Under the pieces are notes generated by a model. It was not told where the DNA came from. It did not search any database and worked only from the letters and a program-made list of their open reading frames with translations. Below, piece by piece: positions 8,572 to 16,415 of a stretch of 64,000 nucleotides of DNA (the stretch's first letter is position 1; the number at the start of each line of letters is the position of its first letter). Where the stretch lies: NCBI GenBank assembly GCA_002389765.1, contig DGQM01000025.1, positions 1-64,000 of the forward strand, given 5' to 3'. The translations under genes and the position numbers were made by a program. This DNA is from Bacteroidetes bacterium UBA4414 (GTDB lineage Bacteria > Bacteroidota > Bacteroidia > Chitinophagales > Chitinophagaceae).

Positions 8572-8994
8572 ATGTTACAACCAAAAAAGACGAAACATCG
8601 TAAAGCGCACAAGGGCAGAATTAAAGGTAACGCACAACGCGGTACTATGGTTGCTGCAGGTTCTTTCGGACTGAAAGCGCTTGAACCAAAGTGGATAAAC
8701 AACCGCCAGATAGAAGCTGCGCGTCAGGCTCTTACTCGTCACATGAAACGTGAGGGTAACGTTTGGATTCGCATATTCCCTGACAAACCAATTACTCGCA
8801 AACCTGCAGAGGTAAGGATGGGTAAAGGTAAGGGTAGTCTGGAGTTCTGGGCAGCTGTAGTGCATCCTGGTCGCATCATGTTCGAAATTGATGGTGTACC
8901 AATGCAAGTAGCTAAAGAAGCACTGGAACTGGCGGCTCAGAAACTGCCTATTAAAACCAAATTCGTAGTACGCAGAGACTACGTTGAGGCATAA
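8572..8994 (+). CDS. rplP: 50S ribosomal protein L16
   Basis: 140 aa, normal length. MLQPKKTKHRKAHKGRIKG at the start and KPAEVRMGKGKGSLEFW in the centre are diagnostic. L16 binds near the A-site tRNA elbow in the 50S subunit. The order rpsC-rplP-rpmC-rpsQ is the standard S10 operon order. A 68-bp spacer with a weak TTTGC/GCAAA hairpin separates it from rpmC. Confidence 0.97.
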   Translation: MLQPKKTKHRKAHKGRIKGNAQRGTMVAAGSFGLKALEPKWINNRQIEAARQALTRHMKREGNVWIRIFPDKPITRKPAEVRMGKGKGSLEFWAAVVHPGRIMFEIDGVPMQVAKEALELAAQKLPIKTKFVVRRDYVEA

Positions 8995-9062
8995 TTAAGT
9001 AAAAATTAGGTTTGCGGCTTTCAATCGTTGCAAATCATAATAAATAACAAATAGAAATTAAA

Positions 9063-9275
9063 ATGGCAAAAGCAAAAAAAGCGAAAGTTGACGATTATCG
9101 TTCGCTGGAAAACGAGGCGCTGAATAATAAAATCGGCGACGAGGAGCTGCGTTTGAAGAAAATGAAGTTCAGCCATGCGGTAAACCCAATTGAAAATCCG
9201 CTTACTATTCGCCAATTGCGCCGTACCATCGCGCGTATGAAGACGGAACAACGCAAAAGAGCATTAGGTTTCTAA
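9063..9275 (+). CDS. rpmC: 50S ribosomal protein L29
   Basis: 70 aa, a small helical protein. LRLKKMKFSHAVNPIENP followed by IRQLRRTIARMKTEQRKR matches the L29 helical hairpin. L29 lies near the tunnel exit beside L23. It is followed 16 bp later by rpsQ. Confidence 0.95.
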   Translation: MAKAKKAKVDDYRSLENEALNNKIGDEELRLKKMKFSHAVNPIENPLTIRQLRRTIARMKTEQRKRALGF

Positions 9276-9291
9276 GTAAATTTTTTTATAG

Positions 9292-9558
9292 ATGTCAACA
9301 ACGACTGAAAGAAAAAGCAGAAAAACCCGTATCGGGATTGTGAGCAGCAACAAAATGGATAAAACCATTACTGTAGCTGTAGAGCGTAAGGTAAAACACC
9401 CGATCTACGGTAAGTTCGTTAAAAAAACGACTAAATTCCATGCGCATGACGAAGCTAGCACAGCTGGTATCGGTGATACAGTTCGCATTATGGAAACACG
9501 CCCGTTGAGCAAAACAAAACGCTGGCGCCTGGTAGAAATTATTGAAAAAGCTAAGTAA
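9292..9558 (+). CDS. rpsQ: 30S ribosomal protein S17
   Basis: 88 aa. RIGIVSSNKMDKTITVAVER and the C-terminal motif RPLSKTKRWRLVEIIEKAK are diagnostic. S17 is a primary 16S rRNA-binding OB-fold protein. Spacing of 12 bp to rplN indicates tight co-transcription. Confidence 0.97.
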   Translation: MSTTTERKSRKTRIGIVSSNKMDKTITVAVERKVKHPIYGKFVKKTTKFHAHDEASTAGIGDTVRIMETRPLSKTKRWRLVEIIEKAK

Positions 9559-9570
9559 TCTTATTAAGAG

Positions 9571-9939
9571 ATGATACAACAAGAATCAAGGCTCAATGTA
9601 GCAGACAATAGCGGTGCAAAGGAAGTACTTTGTATCCGTGTATTGGGTAACTCGGGCCAGGACTATGCCGGTATCGGAGATAAAATAGTGGTAACCGTGA
9701 AAGACGCGTTGCCAGGTGGCGGTATCAAAAAAGGTACTGTATCTAAAGCTGTTATCGTTCGTACCAAAAAGAAATTGCGCCGTAAAGATGGTTCGTACAT
9801 CAATTTTGATGACAATGCAGTAGTACTGCTGAACAACTCTGACGAACCACGTGGTACTCGTATCTTCGGACCGGTAGCTCGTGAGCTGCGTGACAAGGGC
9901 TATATGAAAATAGTTTCATTGGCACCTGAAGTATTGTAA
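9571..9939 (+). CDS. rplN: 50S ribosomal protein L14
   Basis: 122 aa, exactly the usual length. MIQQESRLNVADNSGAKEV and the C-terminal ELRDKGYMKIVSLAPEVL are hallmark sequences. L14 forms intersubunit bridges. This is the first gene of the classical spc block. A promoter-like sequence follows it, upstream of rplX. Confidence 0.98.
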   Translation: MIQQESRLNVADNSGAKEVLCIRVLGNSGQDYAGIGDKIVVTVKDALPGGGIKKGTVSKAVIVRTKKKLRRKDGSYINFDDNAVVLLNNSDEPRGTRIFGPVARELRDKGYMKIVSLAPEVL

Positions 9940-9948
9940 AATTTGTTG

Positions 9949-9956
9949 TACCTTTG
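9949..9956 (+). promoter_or_regulatory. Possible internal promoter (-7 box) before rplX
   Basis: TACCTTTG at 9949-9956 matches the Bacteroidota -7 element and continues CCGCCC, as at other promoters in the window. No good TTTG is present at the -33 distance. It could give extra transcription of the spc block from rplX onward. Confidence 0.4.
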
Positions 9957-10002
9957 CCGCCCGTTTGGGTAGTGAAGGCCTCAACGTTAAAAAAATAACA
10001 TT

Positions 10003-10341
10003 GTGAAACAAAGATTTCAACCAAAATTCAACATCAAAAAAGGTGATAACGTGGTAGTAATTGCCGGCGATGATAAAGACCGTAGCAACCCACGCAAGGT
10101 GTTGGCTGTTTACCCTCAGAAAAGCCGTGTGCTGATAGAAGGCGTAAACATGGTAACGAAACATCTGAAACCAAACGCACAGAATCCTCAGGGCGGTATC
10201 GTTAAAGAAGAGGCTACAATCCACATCTCTAACGTTATGCTGTGGGATGCTAAAGCAAAAGCTCCTGTTCGTATCAAACGCGAACGCACTGAAGGTGGTT
10301 TTAAACGTATATCTAAAAAATCAGGGGAGGAAATTAAATAA
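10003..10341 (+). CDS. rplX: 50S ribosomal protein L24
   Basis: 112 aa. The KOW motif region KKGDNVVVIAGDDKD is near the N terminus, followed by LKPNAQNPQGGIVKEEATIH. L24 is an assembly initiator of the 50S subunit. The start is GTG (10003); no ATG lies in a suitable position. The stop overlaps the rplE start by one base (TAATG), which favours translational coupling. Confidence 0.96.
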   Translation: MKQRFQPKFNIKKGDNVVVIAGDDKDRSNPRKVLAVYPQKSRVLIEGVNMVTKHLKPNAQNPQGGIVKEEATIHISNVMLWDAKAKAPVRIKRERTEGGFKRISKKSGEEIK

Positions 10342-10916
10342 TGGCAACGACTACATATACACCTCGCTTACAGAAGAAGTATAAAGACGAAGTAGTACCG
10401 GCTTTGATGAAAAAGTTTGGTTATTCTACAGTTATGCAGTGCCCTCGTTTGGTTAAAATATGCTTGAACCAAGGTGTTAAAGGTTCTGTTTCTGATAAAA
10501 AACTGATAGATGACGCGGTAACTGAAATGACTAATATATCTGGTCAGAAAGCGGTACCTACATTGTCTAAAAAAGATATCTCGAACTTCAAGCTGCGTAA
10601 GGCTATGCCAATCGGTTGCCGCGTAACGCTTCGTCATACAAACATGTTCGAATTCTTGGATCGTTTTGTTGCTGTTACTTTGCCACGTGTACGTGACTTC
10701 AAAGGTATCAACGATAAATCATTTGATGGTCGTGGTAATTACACAATGGGAGTTACTGAGCAAATCATCTTCCCGGAAATCAACATTGATAAGGTAACTC
10801 GCATCAGTGGTATGGATATCACTTTCGTTACTACAGCTCGTACTAACGAAGAAGCATACGAACTGCTGAAAGAATTGGGTTTGCCTTTCAAAAACATTAA
10901 AAAAGATAATAACTAA
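10341..10916 (+). CDS. rplE: 50S ribosomal protein L5
   Basis: 191 aa. CLNQGVKGSVSDKK, LRKAMPIGCRVTLR and YTMGVTEQIIFPEI are conserved L5 segments. L5 binds 5S rRNA and contacts the P-site tRNA. The start codon overlaps the rplX stop by one base, and rpsN follows after 6 bp. Confidence 0.97.
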   Translation: MATTTYTPRLQKKYKDEVVPALMKKFGYSTVMQCPRLVKICLNQGVKGSVSDKKLIDDAVTEMTNISGQKAVPTLSKKDISNFKLRKAMPIGCRVTLRHTNMFEFLDRFVAVTLPRVRDFKGINDKSFDGRGNYTMGVTEQIIFPEINIDKVTRISGMDITFVTTARTNEEAYELLKELGLPFKNIKKDNN

Positions 10917-10922
10917 TAATAA

Positions 10923-11192
10923 ATGGCTAGAGAATCAGTAAAAGCCCGCCAGCGCAAACGCGAAGCTATGGTAGCAAAATTCGCTGAAAAGCGTGCTGCC
11001 CTGAAAGCTGCAGGTGATTATGCTGCTTTGGATAAACTTCCAAAAAATTCATCAGCAGTTCGCTTGAAAAATCGTTGCCAGCTTACCGGACGTCCAAAAG
11101 GTTATATGCGTCATTTCGGTATCTGCCGTAACATCTTCCGCGACATGGCTTTGGATGGCAAAATACCAGGTGTACGTAAAGCAAGCTGGTAA
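10923..11192 (+). CDS. rpsN: 30S ribosomal protein S14 (long, non-zinc form)
   Basis: 89 aa, the long form. It lacks the paired CxxC zinc knuckle of the short form and has NRCQLTGRPKGYMRHFGICRN and PGVRKASW at the C terminus. S14 is a late-assembling 30S head protein. It follows rplE immediately and is separated from rpsH by an 85-bp spacer that contains the palindrome GAGTAGTACTC. Confidence 0.97.
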   Translation: MARESVKARQRKREAMVAKFAEKRAALKAAGDYAALDKLPKNSSAVRLKNRCQLTGRPKGYMRHFGICRNIFRDMALDGKIPGVRKASW

Positions 11193-11277
11193 TTTATAAC
11201 GTATCAAGGTCGGGTAGAGTAGTACTCATAACCGAAACCGGACACAATTAAAAACTTTACAAAACTCAACAAAAGAA

Positions 11278-11676
11278 ATGGTAACAGATCCTATAGCAGA
11301 TTTTCTTACTCGTATCCGTAACGCGCAAATGGCTCGTCACCGCATCGTAGAAATCCCTGCTTCGAATGTTAAAAAGCGTATCACGGAGATCCTTTATGAT
11401 AAAGGTTACATCCTGAAATACAAATTCGAAGATGATAACAAACAAGGCATCATCAAAATAGCTTTGAAATACAATCCTCAAACAAAGGAACCCGCAATTA
11501 AAGCATTGGAACGCGTTAGCCGCCCGGGTCTGCGTCAGTACGCTAAGCCAACAGAAATCAAACGTGTAATGAGCGGTCTGGGTATCGCTATCGTTTCTAC
11601 ATCAAAAGGTGTAATGACTGATAAAGAAGCACGTGCAAATAACGTTGGTGGTGAAGTAATGTGCCACATTTATTAA
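11278..11676 (+). CDS. rpsH: 30S ribosomal protein S8
   Basis: 132 aa, normal length. MVTDPIADFLTRIRNAQMAR and the C-terminal GVMTDKEARANNVGGEVMC are diagnostic. S8 binds helix 21 of 16S rRNA and in E. coli represses the spc operon by binding an mRNA mimic near rplE. A structured spacer follows this gene here, but I cannot show that S8 binds it. Confidence 0.97.
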   Translation: MVTDPIADFLTRIRNAQMARHRIVEIPASNVKKRITEILYDKGYILKYKFEDDNKQGIIKIALKYNPQTKEPAIKALERVSRPGLRQYAKPTEIKRVMSGLGIAIVSTSKGVMTDKEARANNVGGEVMCHIY

Positions 11677-11695
11677 TAGATTTTAACACTGGTAC

Positions 11696-11740
11696 CCCTG
11701 ATACATTAAGCCGGTTCCTATACAGGCTGATCGATCAGGG
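11696..11740 (+). promoter_or_regulatory. Two-level hairpin between rpsH and rplF
   Basis: Outer stem CCCTGAT (11696-11702) with ATCAGGG (11734-11740); inner stem AGCC (11709-11712) with GGCT (11725-11728). It sits in the 88-bp rpsH-rplF spacer with no U-tract. A role in autogenous control or mRNA processing is possible. Confidence 0.4.
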
Positions 11741-11764
11741 TTACTGCAATAAATATAATAGACA

Positions 11765-12319
11765 ATGTCTCGTATAGGCAAAAAACCAATTACAATTGCT
11801 AAAGGCGTAACTGTTACAGTTAGCCCAGCTAATGAAGTTACTTTCAAAGGTCCTAAAGGTGAACTTACACAAGCTATCGATCGCGATATCAAAGTTGAAG
11901 TTGAAGGCGATACTTTGAATGTTACTCGTCCTACAGACCAAATTCGTCATCGCGCACTGCACGGTTTGTACCGCGCACTGTTGTCGAACATGATGGCCGG
12001 TGTTACTGAAGGATTTAAAACTGAACTTGAACTGGTGGGTGTGGGTTACCGTGCCGCTGTTACTGGTCAGCAACTGGATATGGCTTTAGGTTTTTCTCAC
12101 AACATCATCTTTGATCTTCCAAAAGAAATCAAAGCTGCTGCAACTGCAGAAAAAGGTCAGAATCCAAAAATTATTCTTGAATCAATCGATAAACAATTGC
12201 TGGGTGCTGTTGCTGCAAAAATTCGTAGCCTGCGTAAACCAGAACCATACAAAGGTAAAGGTGTTCGCTTTGTTGGTGAGATTGTTCGTCGTAAAGCTGG
12301 TAAATCTGCTGGTAAATAA
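11765..12319 (+). CDS. rplF: 50S ribosomal protein L6
   Basis: 184 aa. MSRIGKKPITIAKGVTV, LVGVGYRAAV and the C-terminal KPEPYKGKGVRFVGEIVRR with GKSAGK are diagnostic. L6 lies near the GTPase-associated centre of the 50S subunit. Conserved spc order rpsH-rplF-rplR. Confidence 0.98.
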   Translation: MSRIGKKPITIAKGVTVTVSPANEVTFKGPKGELTQAIDRDIKVEVEGDTLNVTRPTDQIRHRALHGLYRALLSNMMAGVTEGFKTELELVGVGYRAAVTGQQLDMALGFSHNIIFDLPKEIKAAATAEKGQNPKIILESIDKQLLGAVAAKIRSLRKPEPYKGKGVRFVGEIVRRKAGKSAGK

Positions 12320-12324
12320 TAAAA

Positions 12325-12352
12325 GTTATCATCCGCTACAGCGGGTGATAAC
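12325..12352 (+). promoter_or_regulatory. Strong intercistronic hairpin between rplF and rplR
   Basis: A 12-bp stem (12325-12336 with 12341-12352, one G-U pair) closes a TACA tetraloop just after the rplF stop. It lacks a following U-tract. Likely an RNA stability or processing element, or a translational control site. Confidence 0.5.
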
Positions 12353-12429
12353 TGTATTTATAAATTTTGTAAACATTTCGGTAGCCACAAAGTCGCAAGC
12401 AGCGTGAGCCCGTAAAAAAATAGATAAAA

Positions 12430-12789
12430 ATGTCATTAGATCCAAAAGTACTCCGCCGTCAGAAATTGCGTTGGCGCATTCGTGCCAAAGTTGTTGGCAC
12501 TGCTCAAAAACCACGCCTTTCTGTATTCCGTAGCAACAAGGATATCTACGCTCAATTGATAGATGATGCAACCGGTACTACACTGGCTTCTGCTAATTCT
12601 CGTCAGAAGGATATCGCTGCGCAAAAAGGTACAAAATCTGAAAAGTCTGCAATGGTTGGTAAGGCTATCGCTCAGAAAGCTATCGCACTGGGTATTGATA
12701 CCTGCATCTTCGACCGTGGTGGTTATTTGTATCATGGCCGTGTTAAGTCTGTAGCAGATGGTGCACGTGAAGGTGGTTTGAAATTCTAA
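12430..12789 (+). CDS. rplR: 50S ribosomal protein L18
   Basis: 119 aa. LRWRIRAKVVGTAQKPRLSV FRSN-type start and the C-terminal YHGRVKSVADGAREGGLKF identify L18, which binds 5S rRNA with L5. It is preceded by a 110-bp spacer, the longest within the cluster, which carries a strong hairpin near its 5' end. Confidence 0.97.
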   Translation: MSLDPKVLRRQKLRWRIRAKVVGTAQKPRLSVFRSNKDIYAQLIDDATGTTLASANSRQKDIAAQKGTKSEKSAMVGKAIAQKAIALGIDTCIFDRGGYLYHGRVKSVADGAREGGLKF

Positions 12790-12826
12790 TTATAACATTG
12801 TTTAACTTTTTCTTTTAAGAAATATA

Positions 12827-13345
12827 ATGGCGAAGACACAATTAAATCGCGTAAAAGCCGGAGACCTGGAACTGCATGAAAAGGTAGTGGCTATCAACCG
12901 TGTGGTAAAAACCACTAAAGGTGGCCGTGCATTCAGCTTTTCTGCATTGGTGGTTGTAGGTAATGGTCAAGGTGTGGTAGGCCACGGTCTGGGTAAGGCT
13001 AAAGAAGTACAGGAAGCTATCACTAAAGGTATAGATGACGCTAAGAAAAACCTGATAAAAGTACCGGTAATGAATGGTACTATCCCTCACGAACAATTTG
13101 CTAAAGAAGGTGCGGCTAAAGTTTTGATTAAGCCAGCTGCACACGGTACCGGCGTTATCGCAGGTGGTAGCATGCGCGCTGTGTTGGAAGCTGCAGGTGT
13201 TACTGACGTACTGTCTAAGTCTTTAGGTTCTGCTAACCCTCACAACGTGGTTAAAGCTACTTTCGTTGCACTGGGTATGCTGCGTGAGCCTGTTACTGTT
13301 GCTAGACAACGTAACGTAAGCCTGAAAAAAGTATTCAACGGTTAA
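12827..13345 (+). CDS. rpsE: 30S ribosomal protein S5
   Basis: 172 aa. VVAINRVVKTTKGGRAFSFS and GVIAGGSMRAVLEAAGVTDV are conserved S5 motifs of the double-stranded-RNA-binding domain and C-terminal domain. S5 is involved in decoding fidelity and mRNA entry. It follows rplR after 37 bp. Confidence 0.97.
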   Translation: MAKTQLNRVKAGDLELHEKVVAINRVVKTTKGGRAFSFSALVVVGNGQGVVGHGLGKAKEVQEAITKGIDDAKKNLIKVPVMNGTIPHEQFAKEGAAKVLIKPAAHGTGVIAGGSMRAVLEAAGVTDVLSKSLGSANPHNVVKATFVALGMLREPVTVARQRNVSLKKVFNG

Positions 13346-13394
13346 TAGCTGTTGTTTGATAATCGAATTTTAACTCTTGAATTATAATAGCGTC

Positions 13395-13580
13395 ATGGCT
13401 AAAATTAAAATTACACAGACGAAGAGCGGAATTGACCGTCCTGAACGCCAAAAGCGTACGCTTGTAGCGCTGGGCCTGCGTAAAATGCACGCTTCTGTAG
13501 AAGTAGAAGCTACGCCTCAGATACTGGGTATGGTTCGTACCGTTAATCACCTGGTGAAAGTAGAAGAAGTAAAAGCTTAA
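13395..13580 (+). CDS. rpmD: 50S ribosomal protein L30
   Basis: 61 aa from the ATG at 13395 (MAKIKITQTKSGIDRPERQK). The frame is open from a TTG at 13377, but the family begins at MAKI, so the ATG is preferred. Conserved TLVALGLRKMH and QILGMVRTVNHLV follow. L30 is a small 50S protein present in many but not all bacteria. The order rpsE-rpmD-rplO is standard. Confidence 0.96.
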   Translation: MAKIKITQTKSGIDRPERQKRTLVALGLRKMHASVEVEATPQILGMVRTVNHLVKVEEVKA

Positions 13581-13593
13581 TTCATTAACTGAT

Positions 13594-13620
13594 TTGCGAG
13601 CGGTTTTACATTCCGCGCAA
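13594..13620 (+). promoter_or_regulatory. Intercistronic hairpin between rpmD and rplO
   Basis: TTGC and GCGG (13594-13597, 13100s-type bulge of two bases, 13600-13603) pair with CCGC and GCAA (13613-13620) around a TTTTACATT loop. No U-tract. It is one of several hairpins in the spacers of this operon. Confidence 0.4.
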
Positions 13621-13638
13621 GTTCAAAAATTGTAAACT

Positions 13639-14085
13639 ATGCAATTGCACAATCTTAAACCTGCAGAAGGTTCAGTACACAAAGTAAAACGTATCGGTCG
13701 TGGTGAAGGTAGTGGCCATGGCGGCACTGCTACAAAAGGTAACAAAGGTCAGCAAGCACGTACTGGTTATCAAAGGAAAAATGGTCACGAAGGTGGTCAG
13801 ATGCCAATCCAACGCCGTATGCCAAAACGTGGGTTCAAAAACATGAACCGCGTTGAATATAAAGTATTCAATCTGGGTCAATTAGATTTCCTGATCGAGC
13901 GATATGCTATTCAGGAGTTCTCTCTTGACAATCTTTATATCAATGGCCTCATTAGCCGCACAGATCTGGTTAAGATCCTTGGTGCAGGTGAAATGAAGAC
14001 TAAAATGGTATTCAAAGTTAACGCTATCAGCGAAAAAGCTAAACAAGCTATCGAAGCTGCAGGCGGCTCAGTAGAACTGGTTTAA
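13639..14085 (+). CDS. rplO: 50S ribosomal protein L15
   Basis: 148 aa. The Gly-rich N terminus with GRGEGSGHGGTATKGNKGQQ and the segment QMPIQRRMPKRGFKN are diagnostic. L15 is a late-assembly 50S protein. It is the last ribosomal protein gene of the cluster; a terminator-shaped hairpin separates it from secY. Confidence 0.97.
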   Translation: MQLHNLKPAEGSVHKVKRIGRGEGSGHGGTATKGNKGQQARTGYQRKNGHEGGQMPIQRRMPKRGFKNMNRVEYKVFNLGQLDFLIERYAIQEFSLDNLYINGLISRTDLVKILGAGEMKTKMVFKVNAISEKAKQAIEAAGGSVELV

Positions 14086-14100
14086 GCTAATTCTATTTCT

Positions 14101-14130
14101 AAAAGACGCATTTGGTAAAATGCGTCTTTT
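14101..14130 (+). terminator. Terminator or attenuator between rplO and secY
   Basis: A perfect 13-bp stem (14101-14113 with 14118-14130) with a GGTA loop ends in TTTT and is followed by ATCGTTTATT. It lies 16 bp after the rplO stop and 43 bp before secY. It may reduce read-through from the ribosomal genes into secY-map. Confidence 0.65.
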
Positions 14131-14172
14131 ATCGTTTATTCGCATTTCATTTTTGATTAACTACAGTTCCAA

Positions 14173-15525
14173 GTGAAGAAACTAATTGAAACGCTTAAGA
14201 ATATCTGGAGTATAGAAGAACTCCGCAAGCGAATCCTGTTTACGCTATTGCTGGTATTAGTATACCGTGTAGGTTGCTATATTACCCTCCCGGGCATCAA
14301 CCCTAACATGCTTGCTCTTGACAGTGGCCAGAATGGTCTGTTGGGCTTGTTTAATATGTTTGCAGGTGGTGCATTCAGCCGTGCTTCTATATTTGCATTA
14401 GGTGTTATGCCTTATATCTCTGCATCTATCTTTATGCAGCTTGCAGGTATCGTTATTCCTCAGTTTGCTAAAATGCAACGCGAAGAAAGCGGTCGTAAGA
14501 AAATTAATCAATACACTCGCTACCTTACAGTAGTTGTTACTGCATTCCAGGCAAGTGCTTATGTTGCTTACCTGCGTACGCAAACTGCCGGTGCAATTGT
14601 TCCTGAATTCAGCGCATTCCTGTTCTGGTTATCTACAGTTGTTGTATTAACTGCAGGTACATTGTTTGTAATGTGGATGGGTGAAAAAATAACTGATAAA
14701 GGTATTGGTAACGGTACGTCTCTCATCATCATGGTTGGTATCCTTGCTCGTCTGCCACACTCTATAGTACAAGAGTTCGATGCTAAAAACATCGGCGGTG
14801 GTGGTGGTCTGTTGATATTCCTGATTGAAATTGCTGTATTTATAGCTGTTATAGTAGGTCTGATATTGCTGACACAAGGTACTCGTAAAATTCCTTTGAA
14901 CTATGCACGCCGCATTATTGGTAGCAACAACGCTGCTAAAGAAGTGTCTGGTGCTCGTGATTTTATTCCTTTGAAGGTTAACTCTTCAGGTGTAATGCCT
15001 ATCATCTTTGCGCAAGCTATCCTTTTCATCCCTGCTACTGTTACAGGTTTCGCATTTGGTGAAAACGAAACTGCACAAGGTTTTATCAAGGCATTATCTA
15101 ATCCTCAGTCTATGTGGTACAATATCATGTATGCTATATTGGTAATTGCATTTACTTACTTCTATACAGCGTTGATATTTAACCCTACTGAAATGGCTGA
15201 TAACCTGAAACGTAACAACAGCTTTATTCCTGGTGTTAAACCAGGCGAACCAACAGCTGATTACATTGCTACTATCATGGATCGCATTACACTGCCAGGA
15301 GCTATGTTCCTTGCAATTGCTGGTATTCTTCCAGGTGTAGCCGGTTTACTGGGTGTAACAAGTGGTTTTGCTTCTTTCTTTGGTGGTACTTCAATGCTGA
15401 TTGGTGTTGGTGTTATCCTTGATACATTACAACAAATTGAAAGCCATCTGCTGATGCGCCAATATGATGGTCTGATGAAAACAGGACGCATAACTGGTCG
15501 TCAGAGTGCAGGAGCTACAGTATAA
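14173..15525 (+). CDS. secY: Preprotein translocase subunit SecY
   Basis: 450 aa with ten hydrophobic helices. The N terminus ELRKRILFTLLLVLVYRVG and the segments VMPYISASIFMQL and NYARRIIGSNN are SecY family hallmarks. It forms the protein-conducting channel of the inner membrane with SecE/SecG. The start is GTG (14173). It is followed 17 bp later by map and is preceded by a hairpin that may attenuate transcription from the ribosomal genes. Confidence 0.98.
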   Translation: MKKLIETLKNIWSIEELRKRILFTLLLVLVYRVGCYITLPGINPNMLALDSGQNGLLGLFNMFAGGAFSRASIFALGVMPYISASIFMQLAGIVIPQFAKMQREESGRKKINQYTRYLTVVVTAFQASAYVAYLRTQTAGAIVPEFSAFLFWLSTVVVLTAGTLFVMWMGEKITDKGIGNGTSLIIMVGILARLPHSIVQEFDAKNIGGGGGLLIFLIEIAVFIAVIVGLILLTQGTRKIPLNYARRIIGSNNAAKEVSGARDFIPLKVNSSGVMPIIFAQAILFIPATVTGFAFGENETAQGFIKALSNPQSMWYNIMYAILVIAFTYFYTALIFNPTEMADNLKRNNSFIPGVKPGEPTADYIATIMDRITLPGAMFLAIAGILPGVAGLLGVTSGFASFFGGTSMLIGVGVILDTLQQIESHLLMRQYDGLMKTGRITGRQSAGATV

Positions 15526-15542
15526 TATTTTGATAAGCGTAC

Positions 15543-16382
15543 ATGATACATATTAGAACTAAAGACGAAATTGAACTAATACGCAAAAGCGCTTTAACAG
15601 TCACTGCCACCTTAACACAGGTGGCAAACTTTTTAAGGCCCGGTATTACTACTGCATCTATTGATAAGATGGCAGAAGAGTTTATACGCGATAATGGAGG
15701 TATTCCTTCATTCAAGGGTTACGGACCATCGTATTCTCCATTCCCGGCTTCGCTTTGTATATCTGTGAATGAAGTTGTTGTTCACGGCTTTCCGAGTAAT
15801 TACGAATTGAAAGATGGCGATATCATATCAGTAGACTGTGGTGTCTACATGAATGGGTATCATGGCGATCATGCTTATACATTTGCTATAGGTAATGTAA
15901 AGCCTGAATTACTAAAGCTGATGCGTGTTACCAAAGAATCGCTTGCGAGGGCAATTGCCGAAGCACACGAGGGTAACAGGATCGGTGATATTTCTTTTGC
16001 TGTAGAAAACTATACTAATCGTGAGCATGGCTACGGTGTTGTACGTGAACTGGTAGGGCATGGTGTTGGTAAAAAACTACACGAAGATCCACAAGTGCCG
16101 AATTATGGCCGTCGTGGTGATGGTAAACGTTTGAAAGAGAATACTGTACTTGCTATAGAGCCAATGATAAACCTTGGTACGCGCGATGTACTGACACTTG
16201 AAGACGGTTGGACAATCGTAACAGCAGATGGCAAACCATCAGTGCATTATGAACACACCACACGTGTGGGTAAGAACAAAGGTGAGGCTCTCTCCAGCTT
16301 TGAGCCTATTGAGGCCGCAGAAAGGGCTAATAAGGAGCTTAATACAGGACATTTGGACTCTATTGACGTCTCTGCATCATAA
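15543..16382 (+). CDS. map: Type I methionine aminopeptidase
   Basis: 279 aa. All five metal ligands of the pita-bread fold are present: Asp98 (SVDCG), Asp109 (GDHAYTF), His173 (VGHGVG), Glu206 (AIEPM) and Glu237 (HYEHTT). It removes initiator methionine from nascent chains. The C-terminal 30 or so residues (KNKGEALSSFEPIEAAERAN...) extend past the usual end. Co-transcription with secY is likely. It is followed by a strong terminator instead of the infA gene commonly found next. Confidence 0.97.
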   Translation: MIHIRTKDEIELIRKSALTVTATLTQVANFLRPGITTASIDKMAEEFIRDNGGIPSFKGYGPSYSPFPASLCISVNEVVVHGFPSNYELKDGDIISVDCGVYMNGYHGDHAYTFAIGNVKPELLKLMRVTKESLARAIAEAHEGNRIGDISFAVENYTNREHGYGVVRELVGHGVGKKLHEDPQVPNYGRRGDGKRLKENTVLAIEPMINLGTRDVLTLEDGWTIVTADGKPSVHYEHTTRVGKNKGEALSSFEPIEAAERANKELNTGHLDSIDVSAS

Positions 16383-16386
16383 TATT

Positions 16387-16414
16387 GAAAAAGCCCCGAA
16401 TTCGGGGCTTTTTT
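16387..16414. terminator. Bidirectional terminator between map and lgt
   Basis: AAAAAGCCCCGAA and TTCGGGGCTTTTTT form a near-perfect palindrome between the convergent map and lgt genes. It ends the secY-map transcript and, on the other strand, lgt. Confidence 0.9.
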
Positions 16415-16415
16415 C

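Noticed and set aside
4102..16382. Missing ribosomal genes as possible deletions within the cluster
   Set aside because: Internal order from rpsJ to rplO is complete and standard; only the flanking blocks are absent.
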